Below, piece by piece: positions 8,350 through 16,222 of a stretch of 64,000 nt of DNA; within the stretch, counting starts at the first letter, position 1; each line of letters begins with the position of its first letter. The position numbers and the translations under genes were made by a program. Source of the stretch: Streptomyces sp. TN58. Lineage in GTDB: Bacteria > Actinomycetota > Actinomycetes > Streptomycetales > Streptomycetaceae. A model generated the notes under the pieces. It did no database searches, was not told the origin of the DNA, and saw only the letters and a list, made by a program, of their open reading frames with translations. The DNA is taken from contig NZ_CP018870.1 in NCBI RefSeq assembly GCF_001941845.1, positions 6,176,001-6,240,000 on the forward strand, read 5' to 3'.

Positions 8350-8682
8350 GGTGAGCCTCCGGCTGGCGCTGATGAGGGTGCGCTGAGGTGAACGGGTGCG
8401 TGGAGCGGGTGCGGTGTGCCGTCGGTCCGGCTGTGCTGTGGTGCTGGGCGCCGCCCGTGGTGGGGCGTGCGGTGTGCCTGGTGACGCAGGCGTCCGGGGC
8501 GCGTTCCGTGCCGTGTGGGCGTGGGTCGCGGGGACATCCGGATGAGATTCAACGTATGGCACCCCGTGTCACCCGGCAAGGCACCGCGTGCCAAAACTTT
8601 CTCTCATTTGCCTATTGACCTGCGCAGATGAGCGATGATCGATCAGAGTTACCGGCGAGTAGGGGCAAGCCGGACATACGAA
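8350..8682 (-). promoter_or_regulatory. Upstream region of the ccr operon
   Basis: No gene is seen here. The region must contain the operon promoter. A plausible -10 on the minus strand lies in the AT-richer stretch around 8585-8620, the least GC-rich part. The element GAGTTACCGGCGAGT (8646-8660) next to GATGATCGATCA (8634-8645) is the best operator candidate. The part nearest ccr is Pro/Arg-codon-like but not convincingly translated. Confidence 0.5.
8646..8660 (+). promoter_or_regulatory. Shared 15-bp element, ccr copy
   Basis: GAGTTACCGGCGAGT occurs here and, on the opposite strand, at 11764-11778 upstream of the 3-hydroxyacyl-CoA dehydrogenase. At both places a GATGATCGAT sequence is found on the 5' side in the same orientation. 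The TetR-family gene between them is the obvious candidate binder, but that is inference. Confidence 0.55.
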
Positions 8683-8713
8683 AGCGGCCGCCCCCGGTTC
8701 GGGGACGGCCGCT
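8683..8713 (-). terminator. Terminator hairpin after tetR
   Basis: AGCGGCCG at 8683 pairs with CGGCCGCT ending at 8713, and the inner C/G runs extend the stem around a GGTT-type loop. It lies 25 bp past the stop codon of the TetR gene on the minus strand and separates that gene from the ccr promoter. Confidence 0.75.
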
Positions 8714-8737
8714 GTGACGAGCATCGCTTCCTGATGG

Positions 8738-9550
8738 CTACCTAGGGCGCAGCGCCTCTTCGATGGTCCGCATGACCTCGTCCAGGGGCGCGTCGGTACG
8801 GGCCACCGCCACCAGCACCTCGCCCTCGGTACGGACGGCCGCCGGAGCGGCCGGCGCGGGGCCCATGGTCCGGCCGGCGCCGATCCCGGTACCGAAGGTC
8901 TTGCGGACGATCGAGAAGGCGTGGTCGAGCTGCGCCTCCACGTCGCCCTGCCCGCCGGCCCGCAGCCAGCGCCGCAGCACGTGGTTGTGGGCCGTGACCA
9001 CCGCCGAGGCGGCCACCTCGGCCAGCAGCGGGTCGTCGTTGCCGTCGTGGTGGTCGGTCTCGTCGAAGTGCGCCAGCAGGTAGCGCGTGAACAGCCGCTC
9101 GTAGCGGGCCACGGAGGCGATCTCCCGCTCCCGCAGCGCCGGCACCTCACGGGTCAGCCGGTAGCGCTCCACCGACACCGCGGGCGAGGCGGCGTACATC
9201 TTCATGACTTCCTTGATCCCGCGGCACACCGTGTCGAGCGGGTGCTCGTGCGCCGGGGCGACGTCGAGGACGGCCTCGGCGCGGATCAGGGTGTCGTCGT
9301 GGTCCGGGAAGATCGCCTCTTCCTTCGACCGGAAGTGCCGGAAGAACGTCCGCCGGGCGACCCCGGCCGTCGCGGCGATCTCGTCGACCGTCGTCGCCTC
9401 GTACCCCTTGGTGGCGAACAGCTCCATGGCCGCGGTGGCCAGCTCGCGGCGCATCTTGAGCCGCTGGGCGGCAGCCCGGGTGCCGGCCGCGCTCTCCGGG
9501 GCGTCGGGGGCCGAGGAGGCGCGGGGCGAGGTCTTGGCGGGCTGGGACAT
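8738..9550 (-). CDS. TetR/AcrR-family transcriptional regulator
   Basis: About 270 residues. After a low-complexity N-terminus there is a clear TetR helix-turn-helix at about residues 40-80 (AMELFATKGYEATTVDEIAA, then AGVARRTFFRHFRSKEEAI), followed by an all-helical ligand domain. The start is uncertain: 9550 (MSQPAK) and 9568 (MKYFRS) are both open and neither has a strong ribosome site. It lies between the 3-hydroxyacyl-CoA dehydrogenase and ccr and all three are on the minus strand. A role in controlling the flanking acyl-CoA genes is inferred from position and from the 15-bp element shared by their upstream regions. The ligand is unknown; an acyl-CoA would be reasonable. Confidence 0.85.
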   Translation of the reverse strand: MSQPAKTSPRASSAPDAPESAAGTRAAAQRLKMRRELATAAMELFATKGYEATTVDEIAATAGVARRTFFRHFRSKEEAIFPDHDDTLIRAEAVLDVAPAHEHPLDTVCRGIKEVMKMYAASPAVSVERYRLTREVPALREREIASVARYERLFTRYLLAHFDETDHHDGNDDPLLAEVAASAVVTAHNHVLRRWLRAGGQGDVEAQLDHAFSIVRKTFGTGIGAGRTMGPAPAAPAAVRTEGEVLVAVARTDAPLDEVMRTIEEALRPR

Positions 9551-9713
9551 AGAGCGAAAGTACTTCATTCGCGCAGGGGAGCGCGCCTGAGGGGGGTGGG
9601 AGAGGGGTGGATGCGGGGGAGAGCCCGCACTGGGCTCGGGAGGGTCAGTCCGCCGTGAGGGTCCGGCGGACCCGAGCAGCCCTCCCCACGCATCCGGCTC
9701 GTGGCCCGCTCGG

Positions 9714-11510
9714 TTACCGCCGGGCGTACTCACGGAATCCGCGGCCGGTCTTCCGGCCCAGGCAGCCCGCCGCCACCAGGTGCTCCAGCAGCGGGGACGG
9801 GGCCAGGCCCGGGTCGCGGAACTCCTTGTGGAGGACCTTCTCGATGGCCAGCGAGACGTCGAGGCCGACCACGTCGAGCAGCTCGAACGGTCCCATCGGG
9901 TAGCCGCCGCCCAGCTTCATCGCCGCGTCGATCTGGTCGAGGCTCGCGTAGTGCTCCTCGACCATCTTGATCGCGTTGTTGAGGTACGGGAACAGCAGCG
10001 CGTTCACGATGAAGCCGGCCCGGTCCCCGCAGTCCACCGGGTGCTTGCGCACCTTCACGCAGATCTCGCGGACCGTGGCGTGCACGTCGTCGGCCGTCAG
10101 GACGGTCCGGACCACCTCGACCAGCTTCATCGCCGGAGCCGGGTTGAAGAAGTGCATGCCGATCACGTCCTGCGGGCGCGAGGTCACGCGGGCCACCGCG
10201 ATCACCGGCAGCGAGGAGGTCGTGGTGGCCAGCACCGCACCCGGCTTGCAGACCTTGTCCAGAGCCGCGAACAGCTCCTGCTTGACCTCCAGGTCCTCGG
10301 CGACCGCCTCCACCGCCAGGTCCACCTCGGCGAAGGCGTCCAGTGACCCGGCCGGGGTGATCCGGCCCAGGGTCTCGTCCGCCGCCTCCTGCGTCAGCCT
10401 GCCCTTGGACACCGCACGGCCCAGGGACTTGCCGATGGCGGCCTTGGCGGCCTCCGCCTTCTCCTGGCTGCGCGCCGCCAGGACCACGTCGAACCCGGAC
10501 TGGGCGAAGACCTGCGCGATGCCGCTCGCCATGGTGCCCGAGCCGGCCACGCCGACCGAGCTCACCGGGCGGCCCGCGCCCAGCAGGGACCCGTCCAGCG
10601 GGGTCTGCAGGTCACGCACGATCACCGAGCTGCCGGGCGCCTCGTAGGTGTAGAAGCCGCGCCCGGACTTCTGGCCGGCCAGGCCGGCCTCGGCCAGCTG
10701 CCCCAGGATCGGGGCCGGGGCGTGCAGCCGGTCGCCGGAGGAGGCGTACATGGCCTCCAGGACCGTGCGGGCCGTGTCCACGCCGATCAGGTCGAGCAGT
10801 GCCAGCGGGCCCATGGGCAGGCCGCAGCCCAGCCGCATCGCCGCGTCGATGTCCTCACGGGAGGCGTACTTCGCCTCGTACATGGCGGCGGCCTGGTTGA
10901 GGTAGCCGAAGAGCAGGCCGTCCGCGACGAAGCCGGGCCGGTCGCCGACGGCCACGGGCTCCTTGCCGAGCTCGCGGGCCAGCTCCGTGACCGACTCCAC
11001 CGCCGTCGGGGCGGTCAGGACGCAGGAGACGACCTCGACCAGCTTCATCGCCGGGACCGGGTTGAAGAAGTGCAGGCCCAGCACGCGCTCGGGGCGCTGG
11101 GACTCGGCGGCGAGCCGGGTCACCGACAGGGCGTTGGTGCCCGTGGCCAGGATCGTGTCGGGCCGCACGACCGCGTCGAGCTCGCGGAAGACCTGCTGCT
11201 TGACCTCGTAGGACTCGGGCACGACCTCGATGACGAGGTCGGCCTCGGCCGCGGCGGCCAGGTCGGAGAAGGTGCGGAAGCGGGCCAGGACGTCCGCGCG
11301 CTCCTGCTCGGTGAGGCGCTCGCGGGCCACGGAACGCGCCGTGGCCGCGGCGAGGGAGGCCGAGGCCCGGCGGGCGGCGGCCTCGCTGATGTCGATGCCG
11401 ATGACCTCGCGGCCGGCGCGGGCCAGGACCTCGGCGATGCCGGTGCCCATCGTGCCGAGGCCGACGACGGCGATGGTCTGCAGGGTGGGCTGACTGGACT
11501 GACGGTCCAT
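9714..11510 (-). CDS. Double-module 3-hydroxyacyl-CoA dehydrogenase
   Basis: NAD(P)-dependent oxidation of 3-hydroxyacyl-CoA, probably 3-hydroxybutyryl-CoA/acetoacetyl-CoA, feeding crotonyl-CoA formation. The 598-residue protein is two complete dehydrogenase modules in tandem. Each has a Rossmann fingerprint (GLGTMGTG near residue 18, GVAGSGTMASG near 320) and a C-terminal helical domain with a repeated HFFNPxPAMKLVEVV segment. Single-module FadB2/Hbd proteins are about 285 residues, so this is a duplication-fusion. ATG 11510 has GGAG upstream; longer extensions are non-conserved. No enoyl-CoA hydratase domain is present, so it is not a FadB fusion. Confidence 0.92.
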   Translation of the reverse strand: MDRQSSQPTLQTIAVVGLGTMGTGIAEVLARAGREVIGIDISEAAARRASASLAAATARSVARERLTEQERADVLARFRTFSDLAAAAEADLVIEVVPESYEVKQQVFRELDAVVRPDTILATGTNALSVTRLAAESQRPERVLGLHFFNPVPAMKLVEVVSCVLTAPTAVESVTELARELGKEPVAVGDRPGFVADGLLFGYLNQAAAMYEAKYASREDIDAAMRLGCGLPMGPLALLDLIGVDTARTVLEAMYASSGDRLHAPAPILGQLAEAGLAGQKSGRGFYTYEAPGSSVIVRDLQTPLDGSLLGAGRPVSSVGVAGSGTMASGIAQVFAQSGFDVVLAARSQEKAEAAKAAIGKSLGRAVSKGRLTQEAADETLGRITPAGSLDAFAEVDLAVEAVAEDLEVKQELFAALDKVCKPGAVLATTTSSLPVIAVARVTSRPQDVIGMHFFNPAPAMKLVEVVRTVLTADDVHATVREICVKVRKHPVDCGDRAGFIVNALLFPYLNNAIKMVEEHYASLDQIDAAMKLGGGYPMGPFELLDVVGLDVSLAIEKVLHKEFRDPGLAPSPLLEHLVAAGCLGRKTGRGFREYARR

Positions 11511-11905
11511 CGAGGGACTCCAGTGGAAGAGGGTGACGACTGAGGGAGCGCGCGGCGCACAGCGCGCGCGGATGCCGTACGGGAATGCCGTGCGGTATGG
11601 AGTCCGGGGCAGGAGCGTCCCGGACCGGAACCCGGCGGGAGAAGCCCCGGGGGTGGAAGCGGTACGACCCTGTCCCGGGGTCACACCGTGCATGCGAAAC
11701 GAACCGACCGGCACGAGGCGGCTGCGTCACCAGGCCGCCCTCGTACGTGTTGCAACGACAGTAACTCGCCGGTAACTCGCGCGCCAGGGCGCGGAGATGT
11801 GACCTGTACCGCGAAATGTACCGATCATCGATCATCGATCAACCACGCTTGATCATCTGCGTGAACCCGGCAAACCCTCCGGGCCACAGCACTAGGGTGG
11901 GCCGC
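11511..11905. promoter_or_regulatory. Divergent intergenic region, dehydrogenase / HEAT gene
   Basis: 395 bp without a gene. It holds the 15-bp shared element (11764-11778) inside a direct repeat GTAACTCGC at 11761-11769 and 11772-11780, one helical turn apart. A cluster of GATCATC units lies at 11823-11836 and 11851-11857. A TAGGGT -10-like box at 11893-11898 is placed so that transcription of the HEAT gene would begin at about its GTG codon. Confidence 0.55.
11764..11778 (-). promoter_or_regulatory. Shared 15-bp element, dehydrogenase copy
   Basis: On the minus strand this reads GAGTTACCGGCGAGT, identical to 8646-8660. Here it is part of the fuller direct repeat GCGAGTTAC-CG-GCGAGTTAC. It lies 254 bp upstream of the dehydrogenase start. 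Confidence 0.55.
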
Positions 11906-12460
11906 GTGAACGACGTGCTGGAGCGCCTGCGGACCGAGGCGGGCGGCTCGCCCGGGTACGAACGGCTGCTCGCGGCCGCCCCCGACGCGCTGGCCGCCTC
12001 CCTGGCCTCCGCCGGACTGCCCCTGTGGGCCCGCGAGCTGGCCGCGTACCGGCTCGGCCTCGCCGGGGACCGGCGCGCCTTCGAGCCCCTGGTCCTGCTC
12101 CTCAACCACCGCGACCCGCCCCGCTGCGCGGCCGCCGCCGAGGCCCTGGCCGTCCTCGACGACCCGCGCACCGCCCGCGCCGCCGCGGCCCTCGCCACCA
12201 ACGGGCTCCGCACGGCCTACGCCCTCCAGCCCGTCCGGCTGCTCACCGCCCTGCGCGCCCCCGAGTCCGTACCGGCCCTGCTCGCCACGCTGGCGCGGCT
12301 GCTGTCCCCGAACGACCCCTACTGGCGGGTGGCCCTGGCCTGCGTCGAGGGCCTGGGCGCCCTCGCCGACCCCCGTGCCCGCGAACTCCTCACCCGCGCC
12401 CAGTCCCATCCCCGCCTCGCGGTGGCGGCGACGGCCGCGCTCCGGGGCCTCGCCGACTGA
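11906..12460 (+). CDS. HEAT-repeat protein
   Basis: 184 residues, almost entirely alpha-helical, made of about five HEAT/PBS-lyase-like repeats (for example RCAAAAEALAVLDDPRTARA and VALACVEGLGALADPRAREL). Such proteins are binding scaffolds; no catalytic motif is visible. The GTG at 11906 was chosen over the longer frame because TAGGGT lies 8 bp before it, which fits a leaderless transcript, and the upstream codons look untranslated. It is a single gene, divergent from the dehydrogenase and convergent with the peptidase. Partner unknown. Confidence 0.75.
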   Translation: MNDVLERLRTEAGGSPGYERLLAAAPDALAASLASAGLPLWARELAAYRLGLAGDRRAFEPLVLLLNHRDPPRCAAAAEALAVLDDPRTARAAAALATNGLRTAYALQPVRLLTALRAPESVPALLATLARLLSPNDPYWRVALACVEGLGALADPRARELLTRAQSHPRLAVAATAALRGLAD

Positions 12461-12526
12461 CCGACCGGACCCGCCCGGGCGGGGCGGGCGGACCCGGTGC
12501 CGGGCCGGCCCGGTCCGTCCGGTCGG
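12461..12526. terminator. Bidirectional terminator region
   Basis: The inverted repeat CCGACCGGAC (12461-12470) / GTCCGGTCGG (12517-12526) encloses a very GC-rich segment that can itself fold. It lies between two convergent stop codons, so it probably terminates both the HEAT gene and the peptidase gene. Confidence 0.55.
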
Positions 12527-12550
12527 ATCAGGCCAGGGGTCCCCGGATGC

Positions 12551-14128
12551 TCAGCCGCGGAAGCCGAGCAGGCCGTGCAGGGCCGCTCCGCCCGCCGAGG
12601 AGGGTACGGCCCGGGTCGCCGTGGTCGGCTGCGGGGCCGCCTGCGCGGGGCAGGTCGCGTCCGCCGCCTGCCCGGTCCGCAGGTAGGCCGCGACCTTCTC
12701 GTCCAGGCACTTGTTCCCGCTCAGGGCGATGCCGTGGTTGCCGCCGCCCTCCTCGACCACCAGCGCCGAGCCCGACAGCTTCTCCCGCATGCTGACCGCC
12801 CCGGAGAAGGGCGTCGCCGCGTCGTCCGTCGCCTGCAGGAGCAGGGCCGGCGGCAGATCCGCGTTGGTGACGTCGGGGGCCTGGAGCGGCTCCGTCGGCC
12901 AGAACGCGCACGGGGCGTTGTACCAGGCGTTGTTCCAGGTCATGAACGGCGCCTTGGCGTGCGTGCGCCACATGTCCGCACGCCACTCGTTCCAGTCCCG
13001 GGGCCAGGCCGAGTCACGGCACTGGACCGCGGTGTAGACGCTGTAGCTGTTGCCCGCCGAGGGCTCCACCGCACCGAACCGCTCGTACGCCGCCACCAGC
13101 GGACGCGGGTCCTTCCTCACCGCGTACGCCGCGAAGGCGTCGGCGAGGTTGGGCCAGTAGCCGTTGTAGTAGCCGCCCGGCATGTAGGTGTCCTCCAGCT
13201 CCGACGGGCCCACCTTGCCGCCGGCCGGGGTCCGGCGCAGGTCCTGCCGCATGGCGTACCAGCGCCTTTCGACCGCCGCCGGGTCGGTGCCGAGCCGGTA
13301 GGTGGCGTCGTGCCGCGCCACCCACGCCAGGAAGGCCTTGTGGCGGGCGTCGAAGGCGAGGTCCTGGGAGAGGTTGTCCTCGTACCAGACCCCGTTCGGG
13401 TCGACGACGGAGTCGAGGACGAGCCGGTGCACCCGGCCCGGGTGGAGCTTGGCGTACACCGCCCCCAGGTAGGTGCCGTACGAGTAGCCGAAGTAGCTGA
13501 TGCGCTCCGCGCCGAGGGCGGTGCGCAGCACCTCGATGTCCCGGGCGGCCGAGACGGTGCCGATGTGCGGCAGGACGTCCGCGTGCCGGGTGCCGCAGGA
13601 CTCGGCGAAGGCCCGCACGCGGTCCAGGTTGGCCCGCTCGGTGGCCGCGTCCAGGGGTACGGAGTCGGGGCGGACGGGGGCGAAGTGCCCGGAACCGCAG
13701 TCGAGGGCGGGCTCGCTCTTGCCGACGCCGCGGGGGTCGAAGCCGATCACGTCGTACTGCGCGGCCACGTCCTTGGGCAGGGTTGAGGCGACGAACCCGG
13801 CCAGCGCCCGCCCGCTGCCGCCCGGCCCGCCCGGGTTGACCAGCAGCGGGCCCTGGGAGGTCTTGGCGGTATGGGGGACCCGGGTCAGCGCGAGCGTGAT
13901 CGTCCGGCCGGCGGGCCGGTCGTGGTCGAGCGGCACCTTGAGCGACGCGCACTGGAGCGTGGGGTAGCGGGGGGTCGCGCAGCCGGTCCAGCGCAGTGCG
14001 GCGGCCTGCGAGGCCCGCTCCGCCGGGGCGGGGGCGGCCGGGGCGGCCGTCACCGGACTCGCGAGGGCGGCGGCGACGGTGGAGGTCGCCAGCAGGACGG
14101 CGGCGCGCTTCTTCAAGGGGTGGAGCAT
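12551..14128 (-). CDS. Secreted tripeptidyl aminopeptidase-like alpha/beta hydrolase
   Basis: Exported serine hydrolase of the Streptomyces tripeptidyl aminopeptidase (Tap/SlpD/E) type, 525 residues, expected to remove N-terminal tripeptides from extracellular proteins. There is a Sec signal peptide at 1-29 (KKRAAVLLATSTVAAALA, then AxA), an oxyanion segment NPGGPGGSG, nucleophile Ser in GYSYG at about 216, Asp in QATDDAATP at about 434, and His in GGNHGIAL at about 465. The C-terminal TAP domain has paired Cys residues likely in a disulfide. GGGAGG precedes ATG 14128. It is monocistronic. Confidence 0.9.
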   Translation of the reverse strand: MLHPLKKRAAVLLATSTVAAALASPVTAAPAAPAPAERASQAAALRWTGCATPRYPTLQCASLKVPLDHDRPAGRTITLALTRVPHTAKTSQGPLLVNPGGPGGSGRALAGFVASTLPKDVAAQYDVIGFDPRGVGKSEPALDCGSGHFAPVRPDSVPLDAATERANLDRVRAFAESCGTRHADVLPHIGTVSAARDIEVLRTALGAERISYFGYSYGTYLGAVYAKLHPGRVHRLVLDSVVDPNGVWYEDNLSQDLAFDARHKAFLAWVARHDATYRLGTDPAAVERRWYAMRQDLRRTPAGGKVGPSELEDTYMPGGYYNGYWPNLADAFAAYAVRKDPRPLVAAYERFGAVEPSAGNSYSVYTAVQCRDSAWPRDWNEWRADMWRTHAKAPFMTWNNAWYNAPCAFWPTEPLQAPDVTNADLPPALLLQATDDAATPFSGAVSMREKLSGSALVVEEGGGNHGIALSGNKCLDEKVAAYLRTGQAADATCPAQAAPQPTTATRAVPSSAGGAALHGLLGFRG

Positions 14129-14240
14129 GGGGCCTCCCAGCCGAGTGTTCTGGGCGGAATCGTCCCGGAAACCGCGCCTGGAAGACGGGATTGGACCGGC
14201 TATTGGCCCGATGTGATGACCGTTCAGGGGGCGATGGCCG

Positions 14241-15272
14241 TCAGAGGAGCGTGAGCTGGGTGGCCTCGGAGGGCGCGGGCCCGACCGGGCGCTCGGGGGC
14301 GGTGATCCTGCGGGATGCGCCCCGCCGGGCCGGTCCGATGCCGAATTCGGCCGCGAGTTCGTGGACTTGGCGGGTGATCATCCGCTGGTACCAGGTGGGC
14401 GCGTACGAGCCGCCGGCGTACATCCGCTCGTACCGCTCGACGAGGTGCGGGTGGTGCTCGGCCAGCCAGGCGGTGAACCACTCGCGGGCCCCCGGCCGCA
14501 GATGGAGTACCAGGGGTGTCACGGAGGTGGCGCCGGACTCGGCGACGGCCTGCACGGTGGCCCGCAGCTGGGCGGGGGAGTCCCCGAGGAAGGGGATCAC
14601 CGGGGCCATCAGCACCCCGCACTCGATCCCGGCCCCGGTCAGTGTCCGTACGGCGTTCAGCCGGGCGGCGGGGGAGGGCGTCCCGGGCTCCACGGTCCGC
14701 CACAGGGCGGTGTCGGTGAAGCCGACGGAGACGGAGATGCCGACCTCGGTGGCCTCGGCCGCCTCGCGCAGGAGCGGCAGGTCGCGCAGGATCAGCGTGC
14801 CCTTGGTGAGGATCGAGAAGGGATTGGCCCGGTCGCGCAGGGCCTCGATGATCCCGGGCATCAGGCGGTACCGGCCCTCGGCGCGCTGGTAGCAGTCCAC
14901 GTTGGTGCCCATCGCGATGTGCGCACCGGTCCAGCGGGGCGCGGCGAGCTCGCGGCGCAGCAGTTCCGGGGCGTTGGTCTTGACGACGATCTGGGAGTCG
15001 AAGCCGAGTCCGGTGTCGAGGTCGAGATAGCTGTGCGTCTTGCGCGCGAAGCAGTACACGCACGCGTGGCTGCAGCCGCGGTAGGGGTTGACGGTCCATT
15101 CGAACGGCATGCGCGAGGCGCCGGGCACCCGGTTGACGATCGACCGGGCCCGGACCTCGTGGAAGGTGATTCCCCGGAACTCGGGGGTGTCGATCGTGCG
15201 GGTCACGACGGCGCCGGCCCCGAAGAGCGCGGCCGGCCCGGCGGGACCCTCGGTCAGGTTCTCCCAGCGCAT
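14241..15272 (-). CDS. Radical SAM protein, Rv2578c/SPL-like
   Basis: 343 residues with the radical SAM cluster motif at Cys67-x3-Cys71-x2-Cys74 (YRGCSHACVYCF) and conserved segments such as MGTNVDCYQRAEG and ILTKGTLILRDLPLL. It resembles the Rv2578c family, related to spore photoproduct lyase-like proteins, with no defined reaction. ATG 15272 (MRWENL) has GGAGG 7 nt upstream and is preferred over the frame's upstream extension. A GAAC-N4-GTTC box lies 36 bp before the start over a -10-like TATTCT, suggesting LexA control and a role in DNA-damage response. That role is inference. Confidence 0.85.
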   Translation of the reverse strand: MRWENLTEGPAGPAALFGAGAVVTRTIDTPEFRGITFHEVRARSIVNRVPGASRMPFEWTVNPYRGCSHACVYCFARKTHSYLDLDTGLGFDSQIVVKTNAPELLRRELAAPRWTGAHIAMGTNVDCYQRAEGRYRLMPGIIEALRDRANPFSILTKGTLILRDLPLLREAAEATEVGISVSVGFTDTALWRTVEPGTPSPAARLNAVRTLTGAGIECGVLMAPVIPFLGDSPAQLRATVQAVAESGATSVTPLVLHLRPGAREWFTAWLAEHHPHLVERYERMYAGGSYAPTWYQRMITRQVHELAAEFGIGPARRGASRRITAPERPVGPAPSEATQLTLL

Positions 15273-15301
15273 GGTGCGCCTCCCTTGCTGGCTCTGCCGA
15301 G

Positions 15302-15319
15302 AGAATAGAACAAACGTTC
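15302..15319 (-). promoter_or_regulatory. SOS-type (LexA-like) box and -10 of the radical SAM gene
   Basis: GAACAAACGTTC at 15308-15319 matches the actinobacterial SOS pattern GAAC-N4-GTTC exactly. On the minus strand it is followed immediately by TATTCT (15307-15302), a plausible -10, so a bound repressor would block the polymerase. The divergent SRPBCC gene starts 118 bp away and might also be affected. Confidence 0.65.
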
Positions 15320-15436
15320 CCATGATCGTGCGGGTCCGGGGGACCGCCGGCGGGTGGCCGGCCCGGATTTGGGCCACCGCGCCGGAGGTGGTTGGCTTCG
15401 CCGTGACGAGCGGACACAACTGCTGGAGGAACAGGT

Positions 15437-15886
15437 ATGGCGCAGGTCGAGGCCACCACGGAGCGCATCATCGGGGCCGACGCGGAGACGGTCTTCGACA
15501 CGCTGGCCGACTACAGCGGGACCCGGGGCAAGCTGCTGCCCGAGCACTTCAGCGAGTACGAGGTGCGGGAGGGCGGCGACGGCGAGGGCACCCTGGTGCA
15601 CTGGAAGCTGCAGGCCACCAGCAGGCGCGTGCGCGACTGCCTGCTGGAGGTCACCGAGCCCACCGACGGTCAGCTCGTGGAGAAGGACCGCAACTCCTCC
15701 ATGGTCACCACCTGGGTGGTCACCCCCGCCGGCGAGGGCAGGTCCAAGGCCGTCGTCACCACCGTCTGGAACGGCGCCGGCGGCATCGGCGGCTTCTTCG
15801 AGCGCACCTTCGCCCCCAAGGGCCTCGCCCGGATCTACGACACCCTGCTGGCCAACCTGGCCGCGGAAGTCGAAGGCCGGGCCTGA
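15437..15886 (+). CDS. SRPBCC-family protein
   Basis: 149 residues with the START/polyketide-cyclase-like fold: an N-terminal beta strand (QVEATTERIIGADAETVFDT), a central beta sheet, and a long C-terminal helix (GLARIYDTLLANLAAEVEG). Such proteins bind hydrophobic ligands in a cavity; the ligand cannot be predicted. A strong GGAGG site 9 nt upstream supports ATG 15437. It is divergent from the radical SAM gene and is followed by the 39-bp tandem repeat, so it is probably monocistronic. Confidence 0.8.
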   Translation: MAQVEATTERIIGADAETVFDTLADYSGTRGKLLPEHFSEYEVREGGDGEGTLVHWKLQATSRRVRDCLLEVTEPTDGQLVEKDRNSSMVTTWVVTPAGEGRSKAVVTTVWNGAGGIGGFFERTFAPKGLARIYDTLLANLAAEVEGRA

Positions 15887-15980
15887 GCAAGGCCGTTGCC
15901 CGGGCCCGGCAGGGCCCGGGCCGCCACCCGCCCCCTCACCGGTTCGGGTGGACTTTCCGCCCCGCCCGCGCCCGGCGGGC

Positions 15981-16058
15981 GCGCGGCACCGGCCGCGGCG
16001 CCTCGCCGCGTTGTCGCAAGCGCGGCACCGGCCGCGGCGCCTCGCCGCGTTGTCGCAA
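15981..16058. repeat. 39-bp tandem repeat, two perfect copies
   Basis: Copies at 15981-16019 and 16020-16058 are identical over 39 bp, with the first bases of a third copy following. Each unit has the self-complementary core CCGCGGCGCCTCGCCGCG and ends in TTGTCGCAA. It lies in the 336-bp gap between the SRPBCC gene and the peptidase operon. The unit is a multiple of three, but no frame looks like a gene. It may act as a terminator array. Confidence 0.85.
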
Positions 16059-16222
16059 GCGCCCGCATACGCCCGGTGTGAGGATGCTCCTCCGCCTCGC
16101 GATGCACCGCATCCGACGCCGCGCGCTGATCCGCCGGGGATGGCGGCGCAGCCCTTACGCTGGGCCCTGTGCGCGGTCGTCCGCGTCGCGCGCGACCGCG
16201 CAACCGACCGCACGGGGGCCCG

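Noticed and set aside
8350..8562. Upstream extension of ccr by about 70 codons
   Set aside because: The residues are Pro/Thr/Arg-rich and unlike known Ccr proteins, and GGAGG supports GTG 8349.
11823..11857. GATCATC repeats as DnaA-box or replication-origin-like cluster
   Set aside because: The units do not match the actinobacterial DnaA box (TTGTCCACA) and no dnaA/dnaN context is present.
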